Shown here: positions 16,253 to 25,473 of the stretch, piece by piece
Layout: the number at the start of each line of letters is the position of its first letter
Position numbering within the stretch: the first letter of the stretch is position 1
Assembly (NCBI RefSeq): GCF_900107395.1
Contig: NZ_FNPW01000023.1
Coordinates: 1 to 64,000 of the forward strand
Direction: 5' to 3'
DNA: 64,000 nt
Origin: Pseudomonas sp. NFIX28
GTDB taxonomy: Bacteria > Pseudomonadota > Gammaproteobacteria > Pseudomonadales > Pseudomonadaceae
Notes under the pieces: generated by a model
Databases searched by the model: none
Told to the model about the DNA's origin: nothing
What the model saw: the letters and a program-made list of their open reading frames with translations, nothing else
Position numbers and translations under genes: made by a program

Positions 16253-19200
16253 TGAAATACTCACTGCGCGTGTGCCTGGCCCTGCTGGTGTTGCTGGCGC
16301 CGCCATGGGCGGTGGCGCAGGCCGCCGATGAGCCCGAAGTGGAAACCCTGCAGTTGCTTGGGCGCTCCGGGCTGGGCGAACACCAGGTCGGGTTGGCCGA
16401 GGTGGACTGGAGCTGGTTGCGCAAGAAAGGCACGTTGTACCTTGGGGTTTCGGCGCCGGATTACCCGCCATTCGACGTAACCGGCAACGGTCGCGATTAC
16501 GAAGGCCTGACCGCCGATTACGTGGGGCTGCTCGCCCAATTACTGCATGTCCAGGTGCAGGTGCGCCGCTTCCCGTCCCGCACGGATGTAATCCGTGCGT
16601 TGAAAGACGGTGAAATCGACCTGCTGGGCACCGCCAACGGCTTCGAAGAAACCGACCCCGAACTGGTCATGTCCACCGCCTATGCCGACGATCAGCCGAT
16701 GATCGTCACCCGCAACGATGATGGCGCTTCGTTTACCGCGGATATGGCCGGGAAAAAGATTTCCATGCTGTATCACTACCTGCCACCGCAGAGCGTCAGC
16801 CGCGTCTATCCCGATGCGCAATTGCAACTTTACCCTTCGACGCTGAGCGCAATCGGCGCCGTGGCTTTCGGCAAGGCGGATGCTTACCTCGGCGATGCGA
16901 TCAGCGCCAACTACCTGATCGGCATGAACTACCTCAATAACGTCCAGCTCACGGACTTTTCGCGGATGGAGGGCAGCCGCTTTGCCTTTGCCTTGTCGGC
17001 AAGCAACACCCGGCTGCTGGAGATTATCAATGCCGCCATCGCGGCGATTCCCATTGGCGAGCGCATGGCGATCCTGCGGCGCTGGGGCTCCTCGGAAATG
17101 AATATCCCGGGGCAGAATCGCCTGCACCTCACGCCCAAGGAGCAACGCTGGCTGGAAAAACATCCACGGGTCACGGTCACCGCGATGGAGAACTTCCTGC
17201 CGCTGTCGTTTTTCGACAAAAAAGGCGCGCTGCGTGGCGTCAGCGGCGATGTGCTGGCCAAGGTCAGCCTGCGCACCGGCTTGAAGTTCGACGTAGTGCG
17301 CGGCACCTCGATGGCCCGGCAGATCGAAAGCCTGCAGGAGGGCAAGGTCGATCTGCTGGCCGCCTTGACCCCGAGTGCCGAGCGGGAAGGGCAGATGCGC
17401 TTTACCCGGCCTTATCTGACGACTCCGTATGTCCTGATCAACCGCATCGGCCCGCAGAGCCCGGCGACCCTGGATGACATGGCCGGCAAGCGCCTGGCGA
17501 TCATCCGCGGTGCGTTCCTCACCGACTACATCGCCAGCCGTTTTCCGCACATTCAGATCGTCTATGCCGACAACGCCGCCCAGGTCATGGCGATGGTCGC
17601 CAAGGGGGAGGTCGATGCCGGCGCCAACTCCCTGCTCAGCGCCCGCTATATGATCTCGCGCCAGTATCGGGACCGTTTGCAGGTCACCAGCACCGTGGGC
17701 ATAGAACCCGCCCGGTTCGCCTTTGTCACCAATCGCGGCAACCTGGAGCTGTACGCCATCCTGGAAAAGGCCCTGCTGAGCATCTCGCCCGAAGAAATGG
17801 CCGAGATCACCGGTCGCTGGCGCAGCGAGGTGGTAATCGACGACAACTTCTGGCTGCGTAATCGCAGCGCGATCATCCAGGGGTTTTTTATCGCCGGTGT
17901 ATTGCTGCTATTGGCGTTCGTCTGGATCGCTTATCTGCGCCGCCTGATCCATAGGCGCGAAGTGGCCGAGCGGGCGCTGAACAACCAGCTGGAATTCATG
18001 CGAGCGTTGATCGACGGCACGCCGCATCCAATCTACGTGCGTGACCTTGAGGGGCGCATGCTGATCTGCAACTCCAGTTACCTCGAGGTCCTGGGCCTGA
18101 GCCTGGAGGAGGTCAAAAACAAACGCGTTGCCGATCGCGGATTTGTCGACAGTTCCGAGGCTGCGGCTTTTCACGCCGAGTACCAACAGGTGATGCGTGA
18201 CGGCGTGGCGAAAGTCCAGGATCGCTTTCTCGTGCGGCCGGATGGGCAACGGCTGACGATCTACCACTGGATGCTGCCGTACAAGGACAGCGAAGGGGCC
18301 ATTGCCGGCATGATCGCCGGCTGGATCGATGTCAGCGAGCGTGAGCAACTGCTGGGCTTGGTCCAGGAAGCCAACCGGGCCAAGACCACCTTCCTGGCGA
18401 CCATGAGCCATGAAATTCGCACACCGCTCAATGCGGTAATCGGCATGCTCGAACTGGCCCTGAAAAAGTCCGACCAGGGCGTGCTCGACCGGTTTGCCAT
18501 CGAGGTCGCGTCGGGGGCCGCCCACGGTCTGCTGGACCTGATCGGCGACATCCTCGACATCGCCCGCATCGAGTCCGGCAAGCTGTCGCTGACCCCCGGC
18601 CGGGCCAATCTGCGCGAGCTGGTCAGGTCGGTGGCGCGGATCTTCGAGGGCCTGGCGCAGCAGAAGCATCTGAAGCTGGAGCTTGCGCTCGATGCCCGCG
18701 CCGATTGCGATGTGTCGATCGACCCGTTGCGGTTCAAGCAGGTCGTTTCCAACCTGGTCAGCAACGCTATCAAGTTCACCGCCGAGGGCGAGGTGCGCCT
18801 GTCGCTGGAGGTGCTGGCCGACACCCCCGGCGAGCCGCTGTCGATGCGGCTGCGGGTCGAGGACAGCGGCCAGGGTATTTCCGTGGAGGACCAGCAGCGC
18901 CTGTTCAGCCCCTTCACCCAGGCCAGCAACAACAACCAGTCCGGGCGCAGTGGCTCGGGCCTGGGGCTGGTCATCAGCCGCACCCTCTGCGAAATGATGG
19001 GTGGGCAACTGCATTTGAGCAGCGTGCTGGGCGAGGGCACGCAGATCGAAGTGTTGTTGCAGGTTCCCGTCCTCGAGCCGCTGCCCGCCCAGACGCCTGC
19101 CACGGTCGACGCCGCCCAGCAACGCGAGCTGAACATATTGGTGGTTGACGATTACCCGGCCAATCGCTTGCTGCTGTCCAAGCAGCTGGGCTACCTGGGC

Positions 19201-19890
19201 CACCGCCTGGTCGAGGCCCAGGATGGAGCCCATGGCTTGCGCGCCTGGCGCCAGCAGCGCTTCGACGTAGTGATCACCGACTGCAATATGCCGATCATGA
19301 ACGGCTATGCCCTGTCGCGCGCGATTCGTGTCGAAGAAGCGGACCGTCGCCTGGCGCCGTGCCTGATCATCGGCTTTACCGCCAACGCGCAACCGGATGA
19401 AAAGACCCGTTGCCTGGAGGCCGGCATGGACGACTGCCTGTTCAAGCCCATCAGCCTGGAATCGCTCAAGCAGCGCCTGGACCGGTTCGAGCCGGTCGTC
19501 GTGGAGGCGCCGGCGGATCAGGCCGCCGAGGAGCAGGTCGACGACATCGACTTCGCCGCCCTGGAAAAACTGGTCCGCGGCGATCAGGCGGCGATGCGCG
19601 AGCTGCTGAACGACCTGGCGCAGAGCAACCAGCAGGACATGGCCCGGCTCCGCGAAGACTGCTCCACCCAGGACTGGCAGGAACTCTCCGACCTGGCGCA
19701 CAAGGTCAAGGGCGGCGCGCGCATCGTCAAGGCCCGACGCCTGATCCTGGCCTGTGAGCAACTGGAGGCCGCCTGTGAGGTGAAGTCTGACGGGCAGGCC
19801 CTGCGGCGGGCGGGTGCGGCGTTGAAAGAGGAAATGTCCGCGCTGGCGATGGCGTTGGACACCTACAGCGGATCATTTGAGACTCGTTGA
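16252..19890 (+). CDS. rocS: RocS/BvgS-type hybrid sensor kinase
   Basis: 1212 residues. In order: signal peptide (1-25), two periplasmic SBP-bac-3 (Venus flytrap) domains (about 60-280 and 304-525), one membrane helix (about 541-561), a PAS domain (about 580-697), HisKA with phospho-His720 (MSHEIRTPLNAVIG), HATPase (about 823-936), a receiver with Asp1010 (VVITDCNMPIMNGY) and a C-terminal HPt with His1150 (LAHKVKGG). This is the full BvgS/RocS1 phosphorelay. It would sense a small ligand or state in the periplasm and phosphorylate the RocA-like protein and possibly the RocR-like proteins. It is translationally coupled to rocA. Confidence 0.93.
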   Translation: MKYSLRVCLALLVLLAPPWAVAQAADEPEVETLQLLGRSGLGEHQVGLAEVDWSWLRKKGTLYLGVSAPDYPPFDVTGNGRDYEGLTADYVGLLAQLLHVQVQVRRFPSRTDVIRALKDGEIDLLGTANGFEETDPELVMSTAYADDQPMIVTRNDDGASFTADMAGKKISMLYHYLPPQSVSRVYPDAQLQLYPSTLSAIGAVAFGKADAYLGDAISANYLIGMNYLNNVQLTDFSRMEGSRFAFALSASNTRLLEIINAAIAAIPIGERMAILRRWGSSEMNIPGQNRLHLTPKEQRWLEKHPRVTVTAMENFLPLSFFDKKGALRGVSGDVLAKVSLRTGLKFDVVRGTSMARQIESLQEGKVDLLAALTPSAEREGQMRFTRPYLTTPYVLINRIGPQSPATLDDMAGKRLAIIRGAFLTDYIASRFPHIQIVYADNAAQVMAMVAKGEVDAGANSLLSARYMISRQYRDRLQVTSTVGIEPARFAFVTNRGNLELYAILEKALLSISPEEMAEITGRWRSEVVIDDNFWLRNRSAIIQGFFIAGVLLLLAFVWIAYLRRLIHRREVAERALNNQLEFMRALIDGTPHPIYVRDLEGRMLICNSSYLEVLGLSLEEVKNKRVADRGFVDSSEAAAFHAEYQQVMRDGVAKVQDRFLVRPDGQRLTIYHWMLPYKDSEGAIAGMIAGWIDVSEREQLLGLVQEANRAKTTFLATMSHEIRTPLNAVIGMLELALKKSDQGVLDRFAIEVASGAAHGLLDLIGDILDIARIESGKLSLTPGRANLRELVRSVARIFEGLAQQKHLKLELALDARADCDVSIDPLRFKQVVSNLVSNAIKFTAEGEVRLSLEVLADTPGEPLSMRLRVEDSGQGISVEDQQRLFSPFTQASNNNQSGRSGSGLGLVISRTLCEMMGGQLHLSSVLGEGTQIEVLLQVPVLEPLPAQTPATVDAAQQRELNILVVDDYPANRLLLSKQLGYLGHRLVEAQDGAHGLRAWRQQRFDVVITDCNMPIMNGYALSRAIRVEEADRRLAPCLIIGFTANAQPDEKTRCLEAGMDDCLFKPISLESLKQRLDRFEPVVVEAPADQAAEEQVDDIDFAALEKLVRGDQAAMRELLNDLAQSNQQDMARLREDCSTQDWQELSDLAHKVKGGARIVKARRLILACEQLEAACEVKSDGQALRRAGAALKEEMSALAMALDTYSGSFETR

Positions 19891-20070
19891 GTTAGAGCCG
19901 AACGCCTGCCCTGTCAGTAACCCCGCCCATAGTTCGAGTCGCTGGACGCGGTGATTGGCTGGAGCTGGCGAATATCTACCTTCAAGGCAATGGCGGGCAC
20001 AGTGTTTTTTGATCTGGCCTGCCTCGGTCTGTTTTTCAATTTTGCTGGACAGATTTGTAGGCGGTAGGGA

Positions 20071-20102
20071 GAGGCAAGCCCCCCGCTATGGTGGCTTGCC
20101 TC
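20071..20102. other. Strong hairpin in the rocS-pilus gap
   Basis: GAGGCAAGCC (20071-20080) pairs perfectly with GGCTTGCCTC (20093-20102) around a 12-base loop. There is no T run on either side, so it may be a weak terminator for rocS or a boundary element. The surrounding gap 19891-20418 also holds a decayed coding fragment (20165-20400) and no intact gene. Confidence 0.45.
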
Positions 20103-20164
20103 ACAATCGCAGTGCCAATTAGAGAAGGGCTCTTTCAAATCCTCGGCTGAGGATCAAGACGCAG

Positions 20165-20400
20165 ATGCACGCAACGCCATTCGGGGCGAGTTAAGACGCG
20201 GCACCATGAGCCTTATCCCATCGTGGGTCATGGCTTGCTCGAAGGGTCATGGGGTATTTCAACTACTACGCAGTACCAGAAATCCTGATACGTCTTGTGA
20301 GGGCGGTTGGTGATATTTCGGTAATGAAGACAAGCATTTCAGGCGGCGAGAGGTGGCAAGTAACGGCCATTCCTGCCGCACCTCAAAAAACAGAGGCGTT
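20165..20400 (+). pseudogene. Relic resembling the C-terminus of a group II intron reverse transcriptase/maturase
   Basis: In one frame the DNA reads ELRRGTMSLIPSW (from about 20189). In a shifted frame it reads SWLARRVMGYFNYYAVP (ending 20278), then RNPDTS in a third frame. These pieces in order resemble the conserved maturase tail, of the type ELRRRMH-PIP--G-WL--VV-GYFNYYAVPGN. Frameshifts and stops break it, and no intron RNA domain was recognised. It suggests an old mobile element at the border of the AT-rich pilus operon. The match is from memory of the family, so confidence is moderate. Confidence 0.45.
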
Positions 20401-20418
20401 ATGTTGAGTAGCGTTTAA

Positions 20419-21015
20419 TCAGTAGGTTTCCACTTCAAACTGGCCACTACCACTCCATACTTCTTCTGTCCGAACTCTCGCGGCTTCGGAATCTATATGA
20501 GTCTCCACTTCGATCAGGATACTAAGGCGCTCACCGGCCTGGGTATGCATTCCATCGTAAGGAGCGACACTTTCTCCCGGACGTAGCTTTTGCTCGTTCG
20601 CGTTGGCGGAAACCGTCTGTGTTGGGCGCATACGAATAGACTTCCCATCAAGCTGCGCGCTCAGTATTTTCAAGGTGAAGGCGCCAGTGCGGGCGAAGCG
20701 GTAGCTATCGCTGCTGGCGGCTTCCCCCCTGAAGTACAAAGCCATATTGGATTTACCGTCACAAACAGCGGAAAGACTAATAGTGTTTTTTCCGAGCAAC
20801 GCATTGCGTACTGGTAATCCACTTGGGGATAATTGAGTACGATTAACCTGGCCATAATTAATTAATGGTTGGCTGATTTGAAGCGCGCAATCATTTTCAG
20901 AGCTTGCTATGGTGTGAGAGCTTAAACCCATAGCCGTGAAAATGAAAAGTGCTGCTGGAAGTTTGCCGAGTGTGGCTTCTGCTCGGGCTTCTGATTTTAT
21001 AAAAAATTTGAACAT
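20419..21015 (-). CDS. DUF1120-like pilus-associated protein (possible minor or tip subunit)
   Basis: 198 residues with a hydrophobic export signal in the first ~40 residues (KLPAALFIFTAMGLSSHTIAS). A cysteine pair lies in NDCALQIS and LSAVCDG, and the Gly/Ser-rich beta pattern is of the kind seen in secreted fimbrial subunits. It is the last gene of the pilus operon, after the usher. The ATG at 21015 follows AGGTG at good spacing; a GTG at 21024 is an alternative. Its position matches the YhcF-type gene at the end of the E. coli gltF-yhcADEF locus. A role as a second subunit or tip adhesin is inference. Confidence 0.6.
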   Translation of the reverse strand: MFKFFIKSEARAEATLGKLPAALFIFTAMGLSSHTIASSENDCALQISQPLINYGQVNRTQLSPSGLPVRNALLGKNTISLSAVCDGKSNMALYFRGEAASSDSYRFARTGAFTLKILSAQLDGKSIRMRPTQTVSANANEQKLRPGESVAPYDGMHTQAGERLSILIEVETHIDSEAARVRTEEVWSGSGQFEVETY

Positions 21016-21027
21016 TTTTATCACCTG

Positions 21028-23523
21028 TTAAATAGGCGCGCAAAGCGCGTCGACAGCTTCGAAGTAAGTAGATGTATCCGCTTTCTCCGCAAGCTTATAG
21101 TTCAATGAGCAGCTTTTACCGTTAGCCAGGGAAACAACTAGTTGGGTTCCAGGCTCTACGTTTGACAAAAAGATCTGGCCATTACCCACCACGGTGGAAA
21201 GGTATTGTTTCTGGCTATCAAGCACTATAAGCCCTTTTTCCAGCGGTTGGCCGTTGAGATCTTTGGCGGTCATAAGAACTCGACGGCTGGATATGACGCC
21301 GAAATCTACTCGTTTGACTGCTCCACGACCGGTTTGGACTTCTTTAAATCCGTTGATGATGTCGACATTGCGAGGCAGGCTGCTAGGGGCAATCTCCAAG
21401 CGGTTGTTGCTATAAGCCTGAAGGCTGGGTGCAACGGCTTTACCCGAATAATCTGTCCATACAGGGCCTTGCGGCGTGGAAATCTTGACGCCTGCTATAT
21501 CACCTACGGACAAAATACTGAATGTATCGTCAACGGCATAAGGGGTGAAGGTAACACCATCATTATGAGCAACGATGCCACCGCTCAGACTACCGTTGTA
21601 AGTAGTCGAATCTTTACCGCTGCGGGAGTAACCCAAGGTCGCCTGTGTATAGCGTGGAAGGATATTGGTCATTACTGACATATCAGTTTCCCGATCAGAC
21701 ATGTCTCGCTCGGCTTGTAACCGATAACCAAATGTGTCATTTACTTGTTCGTTATAGCTTGCACCAGTTCGTGTGCTGTTGTTATCCGAATTGACATAAG
21801 TTCTTACGGTCCGCCCACCAATAGGCATGCTCACCGAGAGGTAAATAGAGTCTCCCGTGTCGTAAGGGCCTCTATCCCCCATGCTCTTTTGCACGTTCAA
21901 GGACACATTTGCGTGCTTGAAATTCTTCGACCAAGAGCCGACAAGGCGTTGGGTGGAAGTATCATCGAAGAGGGTTGAATAGGAATGTGAGAGGCGAAAT
22001 CCGCCCAGCTTCTTATTGGTCCATCCCATGGAGGCCGTGTATTGATTGCGGTACCGCGACTTGAGCCAGTCAGACTCATCGGGATAGGTCGTATCAACCA
22101 GGTCGCGATAGCCTTCTGTGTTTTGAGTGGCACTAAAACTCAACGACAACTTGTCGTTAACCAGAGTGTTGAGAGAAGCACTAACCTGGGTGCCTCGAGC
22201 ATTTTCTTCATTCGCGCTAGAAACGACCTGACGTAAACCCAGGGTGGTGTCTGGTGTTAAGGCATGATCAGTCGCCCAGCCCGCAGCCTGATAGTCCGAG
22301 GCCCCCATCAAACCTGCAGTGAGGTTTGTCTTGCTGTCTAGCTGCCAAGTGCCGGTTCCTGTCAGCAAAGTCGGTTTTTTGTTATCGATGTCGCCATAGG
22401 GACGATATTGGCCCGCGGCAAAGGAATAACCTGGTGTGGATCCCAGAGTACCACCGCCAAGGCTTGCCGCAGGAATGGAGAAAGTCTGCCTGGAGCCATC
22501 TGCCTCGATCACGGTAACGTCGAGGTCGCTATTACTGCTGAGTAACTGCAGATTGGTCAGGCTGAAGGGGCCAGCAGGGACTACTGAAGTATGAATCAAC
22601 GCATTGTTCTGTCGCACTTCTACCCGTGCAGTGGAGTAGGCGATGCCTTCCACTGTTGCACCACTTCCTTGCGAGGCCTGGTGCAGACCTGCCTCTGGCA
22701 CAACTTGTACACCGGTAATTGGATCACCCGCAAAAATTGAATTGGTGATGTTGATCTGTCCACCTTGAACAATCGAGCTGATTTCAGCGAATGTCTTCTG
22801 TCCATAGGCATAAAGGTGTTCAACCCGGCCTTTGTTATTTTGAGATGTATAGGTTTGCCGGCTGCGAAAAATCCAGTCGCCGGCATTAAAACCCGCCACC
22901 GTATCTACCGAGCGAAACTCACTGGACCCGCTTGAGAACTCACTATTGACCCCTATCAAGTTATAGTTGAGCAGCGCCGCTGTACCGCCACTGTCGTACT
23001 GGCCAACGTCCAGTGCATGAGGCCTCAATGTCTCGGTAGGAACAATGAGATGAACTTCTTCTTTTCCAGGTTGCAACTGCACGACTGTGTTGGGGAAAGC
23101 CTTAATAAAGTCGTAGGTTTCCGAGTCCGGTGAGTCTTTCGGGCGGCGAAAAGCCGCGGCAGGGGAAATCAACTGAGCTTTGTCGAGCAGGGGTTTATCG
23201 AATATCAATTCGCCTTGTGAATCAAATAACGCGTTCGCCTGTCCTTTACGCTCTCCGTTAACAAACAGAGTGACTACATGCGAGCCTTCACGGAAACGAG
23301 GTGCTTCAGCAAAGTAGGCGGCAAGTTTGGGGTCGATGCCGCGTCCTTTGAGCATATCCAGATCGAAAGAAATGGAGGCCGTCTTCTTATCTTGTGAAAC
23401 GAGTGCAGAGTCAGCTGGCTCTGCCCGCAGCGGTGTGATTGCAAAGACACTTATCAGAATTGAGAGTGTGCGCAAAGTATGGTTTCCATATGCATGGAAG
23501 TTTCGATTCGAAAGCTTGGTCAT
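21028..23523 (-). CDS. Outer-membrane fimbrial usher (FimD/PapC family)
   Basis: 831 residues. A signal peptide (about 20-38) is followed by the usher N-terminal domain (ASISFDLDMLKGRGIDPKLA), a beta-barrel with a plug region, and C-terminal domains ending with a cysteine pair (KSCSLNY and DALCAPI). It would form the secretion pore for the DUF1120 pilus. The ATG at 23523 is preferred over an upstream GTG at 23562. The gene is AT-richer than the flanking Roc genes. It lies 82 bases after the chaperone and 12 bases before the last subunit gene. Confidence 0.92.
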   Translation of the reverse strand: MTKLSNRNFHAYGNHTLRTLSILISVFAITPLRAEPADSALVSQDKKTASISFDLDMLKGRGIDPKLAAYFAEAPRFREGSHVVTLFVNGERKGQANALFDSQGELIFDKPLLDKAQLISPAAAFRRPKDSPDSETYDFIKAFPNTVVQLQPGKEEVHLIVPTETLRPHALDVGQYDSGGTAALLNYNLIGVNSEFSSGSSEFRSVDTVAGFNAGDWIFRSRQTYTSQNNKGRVEHLYAYGQKTFAEISSIVQGGQINITNSIFAGDPITGVQVVPEAGLHQASQGSGATVEGIAYSTARVEVRQNNALIHTSVVPAGPFSLTNLQLLSSNSDLDVTVIEADGSRQTFSIPAASLGGGTLGSTPGYSFAAGQYRPYGDIDNKKPTLLTGTGTWQLDSKTNLTAGLMGASDYQAAGWATDHALTPDTTLGLRQVVSSANEENARGTQVSASLNTLVNDKLSLSFSATQNTEGYRDLVDTTYPDESDWLKSRYRNQYTASMGWTNKKLGGFRLSHSYSTLFDDTSTQRLVGSWSKNFKHANVSLNVQKSMGDRGPYDTGDSIYLSVSMPIGGRTVRTYVNSDNNSTRTGASYNEQVNDTFGYRLQAERDMSDRETDMSVMTNILPRYTQATLGYSRSGKDSTTYNGSLSGGIVAHNDGVTFTPYAVDDTFSILSVGDIAGVKISTPQGPVWTDYSGKAVAPSLQAYSNNRLEIAPSSLPRNVDIINGFKEVQTGRGAVKRVDFGVISSRRVLMTAKDLNGQPLEKGLIVLDSQKQYLSTVVGNGQIFLSNVEPGTQLVVSLANGKSCSLNYKLAEKADTSTYFEAVDALCAPI

Positions 23524-23605
23524 ATTGAAAAAAATCCATGCATATAGGCAGTAACAAGGCACGCCTGTACTGGTGGTTTTATGTCATGAGGTATGAGTGA
23601 GAGGC

Positions 23606-24322
23606 TTATTTTGAAAGCGGTGCTTCGTAACTTTCCACGGCGAACCCATAAACCGTCGCAGGATAAAGTTTGATAGCTGTTGCTCCAGCTATTTCATTGG
23701 GCAGCGCAATAGTTATTTTTTCACCAGGCAGTACATAGAGTTTTGGTAAATTTACTAGCGAGTTGGAAGGCAATACATTTACCGATTGCCCGAGCCTCAC
23801 TACATAGGCGCTGGGGTTTTCGACCGTCAGGTTTTTACCTTGAACGGACCACTTCAGGTGAAGCCAGGGCTCACGATCTTTTTCCAACCCTTTAGGGTTG
23901 ATAATCACAGGCAGATTTTGCCGGACATTCATGCCAATCCTGGCACCTGGCGATTTATCCTTTGGCAGAATTCCTTCAAAGGTGACTCGACGCAGGCGTT
24001 GTACCTTGAGTGGAGTGGGTGAATTTAATAGAAATCGAACAGCTTGAGTTTCTCCCGGCTCAACACGTGCTACGGGTGGGGTGAGGACAACAAGGTTTTC
24101 TTGGTCATCTTCTAAGTTTTCGATAGAGCTATACAGAAGAGCGGGTGAGTTGTCGGAGTTCTTGATATTGATCGTTGCTTCACCCACTTCTTCATTAAGG
24201 ATGATAACTGAAGTTTCCGGAATCATGCCGGCAGAATATGCGGCGTGGGGAGCCAGGAGAACAAAGGTGAACGCAATAAATGTAGCAATAGTAAGTCTGT
24301 GGCGATGGGGTTTTAGAAGCAT
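23606..24322 (-). CDS. Periplasmic pilus chaperone (PapD-like)
   Basis: 238 residues with a signal peptide ending near SAYSAG. The two immunoglobulin-like domains show the pattern ARVEPGETQAVRFLL, RVTFEGILP, then INPKGLEKD at the domain junction. It donates a strand to pilus subunits in the periplasm and delivers them to the usher encoded next. It follows the major subunit gene after a 164-base gap that contains a stem-loop. Confidence 0.92.
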   Translation of the reverse strand: MLLKPHRHRLTIATFIAFTFVLLAPHAAYSAGMIPETSVIILNEEVGEATINIKNSDNSPALLYSSIENLEDDQENLVVLTPPVARVEPGETQAVRFLLNSPTPLKVQRLRRVTFEGILPKDKSPGARIGMNVRQNLPVIINPKGLEKDREPWLHLKWSVQGKNLTVENPSAYVVRLGQSVNVLPSNSLVNLPKLYVLPGEKITIALPNEIAGATAIKLYPATVYGFAVESYEAPLSK

Positions 24323-24435
24323 GATCGTATGGTTCCATACTTGAAGTTAAGTTGGGCTTTCTCGCTTGGGATTAAAGTTGATGTGCTTTTTCGTGAGGCT
24401 GCGTTGTCAATGGTTCTAGCGACATTACAGATGAA

Positions 24436-24458
24436 ACGGTCCCCGGAGTTGGGACCGT
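24436..24458 (-). terminator. Stem-loop between major pilin and chaperone genes
   Basis: ACGGTCC and GGACCGT pair around a short loop just after the stop of the major subunit gene. The following run is only TTTC, so it is a leaky terminator or a 3' stabiliser. Such a structure would give more pilin than usher transcript, as is common in chaperone-usher operons. Confidence 0.5.
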
Positions 24459-24486
24459 CTCTAAACGAAGCCATTAAGTTCGAGCG

Positions 24487-25137
24487 TTATGGGTAAACAA
24501 CTTCAACGGTGGTCAGACCATCAAGGATGATGTCGTTGGTCAGAGGAAGGGTATCGGCTGGAGCAATAGCCGTAATTACGGAGATGTCCGCGGTAATGGT
24601 CGTGTGAGGGGCGGGGTTGGCATTGGCTCCGTTAGTAAACCCAATGAGTTGGGTCCCGGTGTTACTAAAACGACCATTCCAGATGCCCCAGGTAGTCCCA
24701 CCGTCAATGCTTTGGGTTCGCGATGTGATGCCGGTGTCTGCGACGCCGCCAGTGATTTGCACGGCGTAAGCGCCGATATTGGCCCCTCCAGGGGCGGCTC
24801 CCAGACCGTAGACTGCAATAGCTGTTGTGCCGGTAGGTAACACGCCTGTGGCTACGGTCGCAGCACGTTCATCCGCCGGTTTCAGATAGAAAGTCGTGGG
24901 AGCATCGCAAGTGATATTAATGGTGGTTGTCTTCACTGGAAGATCTGTTTTGGAGGTTTTATTAAGGGTACCCGCTGGAATATTGCCGTAGTCGATAGTC
25001 GCTCCGCCGGCGAAGTTGGGAACGCATGCAGCCGGGGTGATGGTACCGATCACCTTCAACTCGGCTTTCGCCGCGTGAGCGTTGACTGACGACAATGCCG
25101 CAACAGACAGCAAACCTACACCAATAATTCTTTTCAT
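24487..25137 (-). CDS. Major pilus subunit, DUF1120 family
   Basis: 216 residues with a clear signal peptide (MKRIIGVGLLSVAALSSVNAHA). The mature part starts AELKVIGTITPAACVPNFAG, typical of DUF1120/beta-clade fimbrial proteins such as E. coli GltF and YhcF. One cysteine lies near the start and one in NITCDAPT, which fits a disulfide in an incomplete immunoglobulin fold. It is the first gene of the operon. A candidate Roc operator lies about 170 bases upstream. It probably forms the pilus rod; receptor and adhesive role are unknown. Confidence 0.8.
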   Translation of the reverse strand: MKRIIGVGLLSVAALSSVNAHAAKAELKVIGTITPAACVPNFAGGATIDYGNIPAGTLNKTSKTDLPVKTTTINITCDAPTTFYLKPADERAATVATGVLPTGTTAIAVYGLGAAPGGANIGAYAVQITGGVADTGITSRTQSIDGGTTWGIWNGRFSNTGTQLIGFTNGANANPAPHTTITADISVITAIAPADTLPLTNDIILDGLTTVEVVYP

Positions 25138-25303
25138 TTATTAAGTCCTAATACAATTAAATTTCTTTCACTTTGGCGTGGGTTTCAAGCGCAAAGCTTC
25201 GAACTCTCAGGCCAAACGATTTGCTTGCTTGCGAATTGCCAGGAAGCGATTGCTAATTTAAGTGTGCATGCCAGAACGTGGAGCAGGGTGGATCGCAAGC
25301 AGC

Positions 25304-25320
25304 TGTAGGAAATTTCCCAA
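25304..25320 (-). promoter_or_regulatory. Candidate Roc-island operator of the pilus operon
   Basis: Read on the minus strand the sequence is TTGGGAAATTTCCTACA, flanked by TGC upstream and GC downstream. It is nearly identical to 28450-28466 before rocR copy 2 (TTGGGAAATTTCATACA). It faces the pilus operon, in the 230-base divergent region shared with the autotransporter. Confidence 0.6.
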
Positions 25321-25368
25321 GCATTGCTGTGCACGAAGTTGACTAAGTTTTTTTAACTGAATGCATGC

Positions 25369-25403
25369 GTGGGAATTTTCCTACATTGCACTGGGAAACT
25401 CCC
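25369..25403 (+). promoter_or_regulatory. Candidate Roc-island operator of the autotransporter gene
   Basis: GTGGGAATTTTCCTACA (25369-25385) is followed by CACTGGGAAACTCCC (25389-25403). This two-box layout recurs upstream of rocR copy 1. The site is about 90 bases before the autotransporter start and faces the opposite-strand copy at 25304-25320, so the divergent region carries one site for each gene. Confidence 0.6.
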
Positions 25404-25473
25404 GATACGGGTGATCTTTCATTTACTAGAGAGTTGTCTTTCCTGCGCTCTAATAATTATGGAAGGGACCCTC

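Noticed and set aside
17908..19761. 617-codon open frame on the minus strand across rocS
   Set aside because: Antisense shadow of the kinase gene; no start context and no recognisable domain.
19914..20138. 74-codon open frame on the minus strand in the rocS-pilus gap
   Set aside because: It crosses the perfect hairpin at 20071-20102, lacks a ribosome site and has no recognisable domain.
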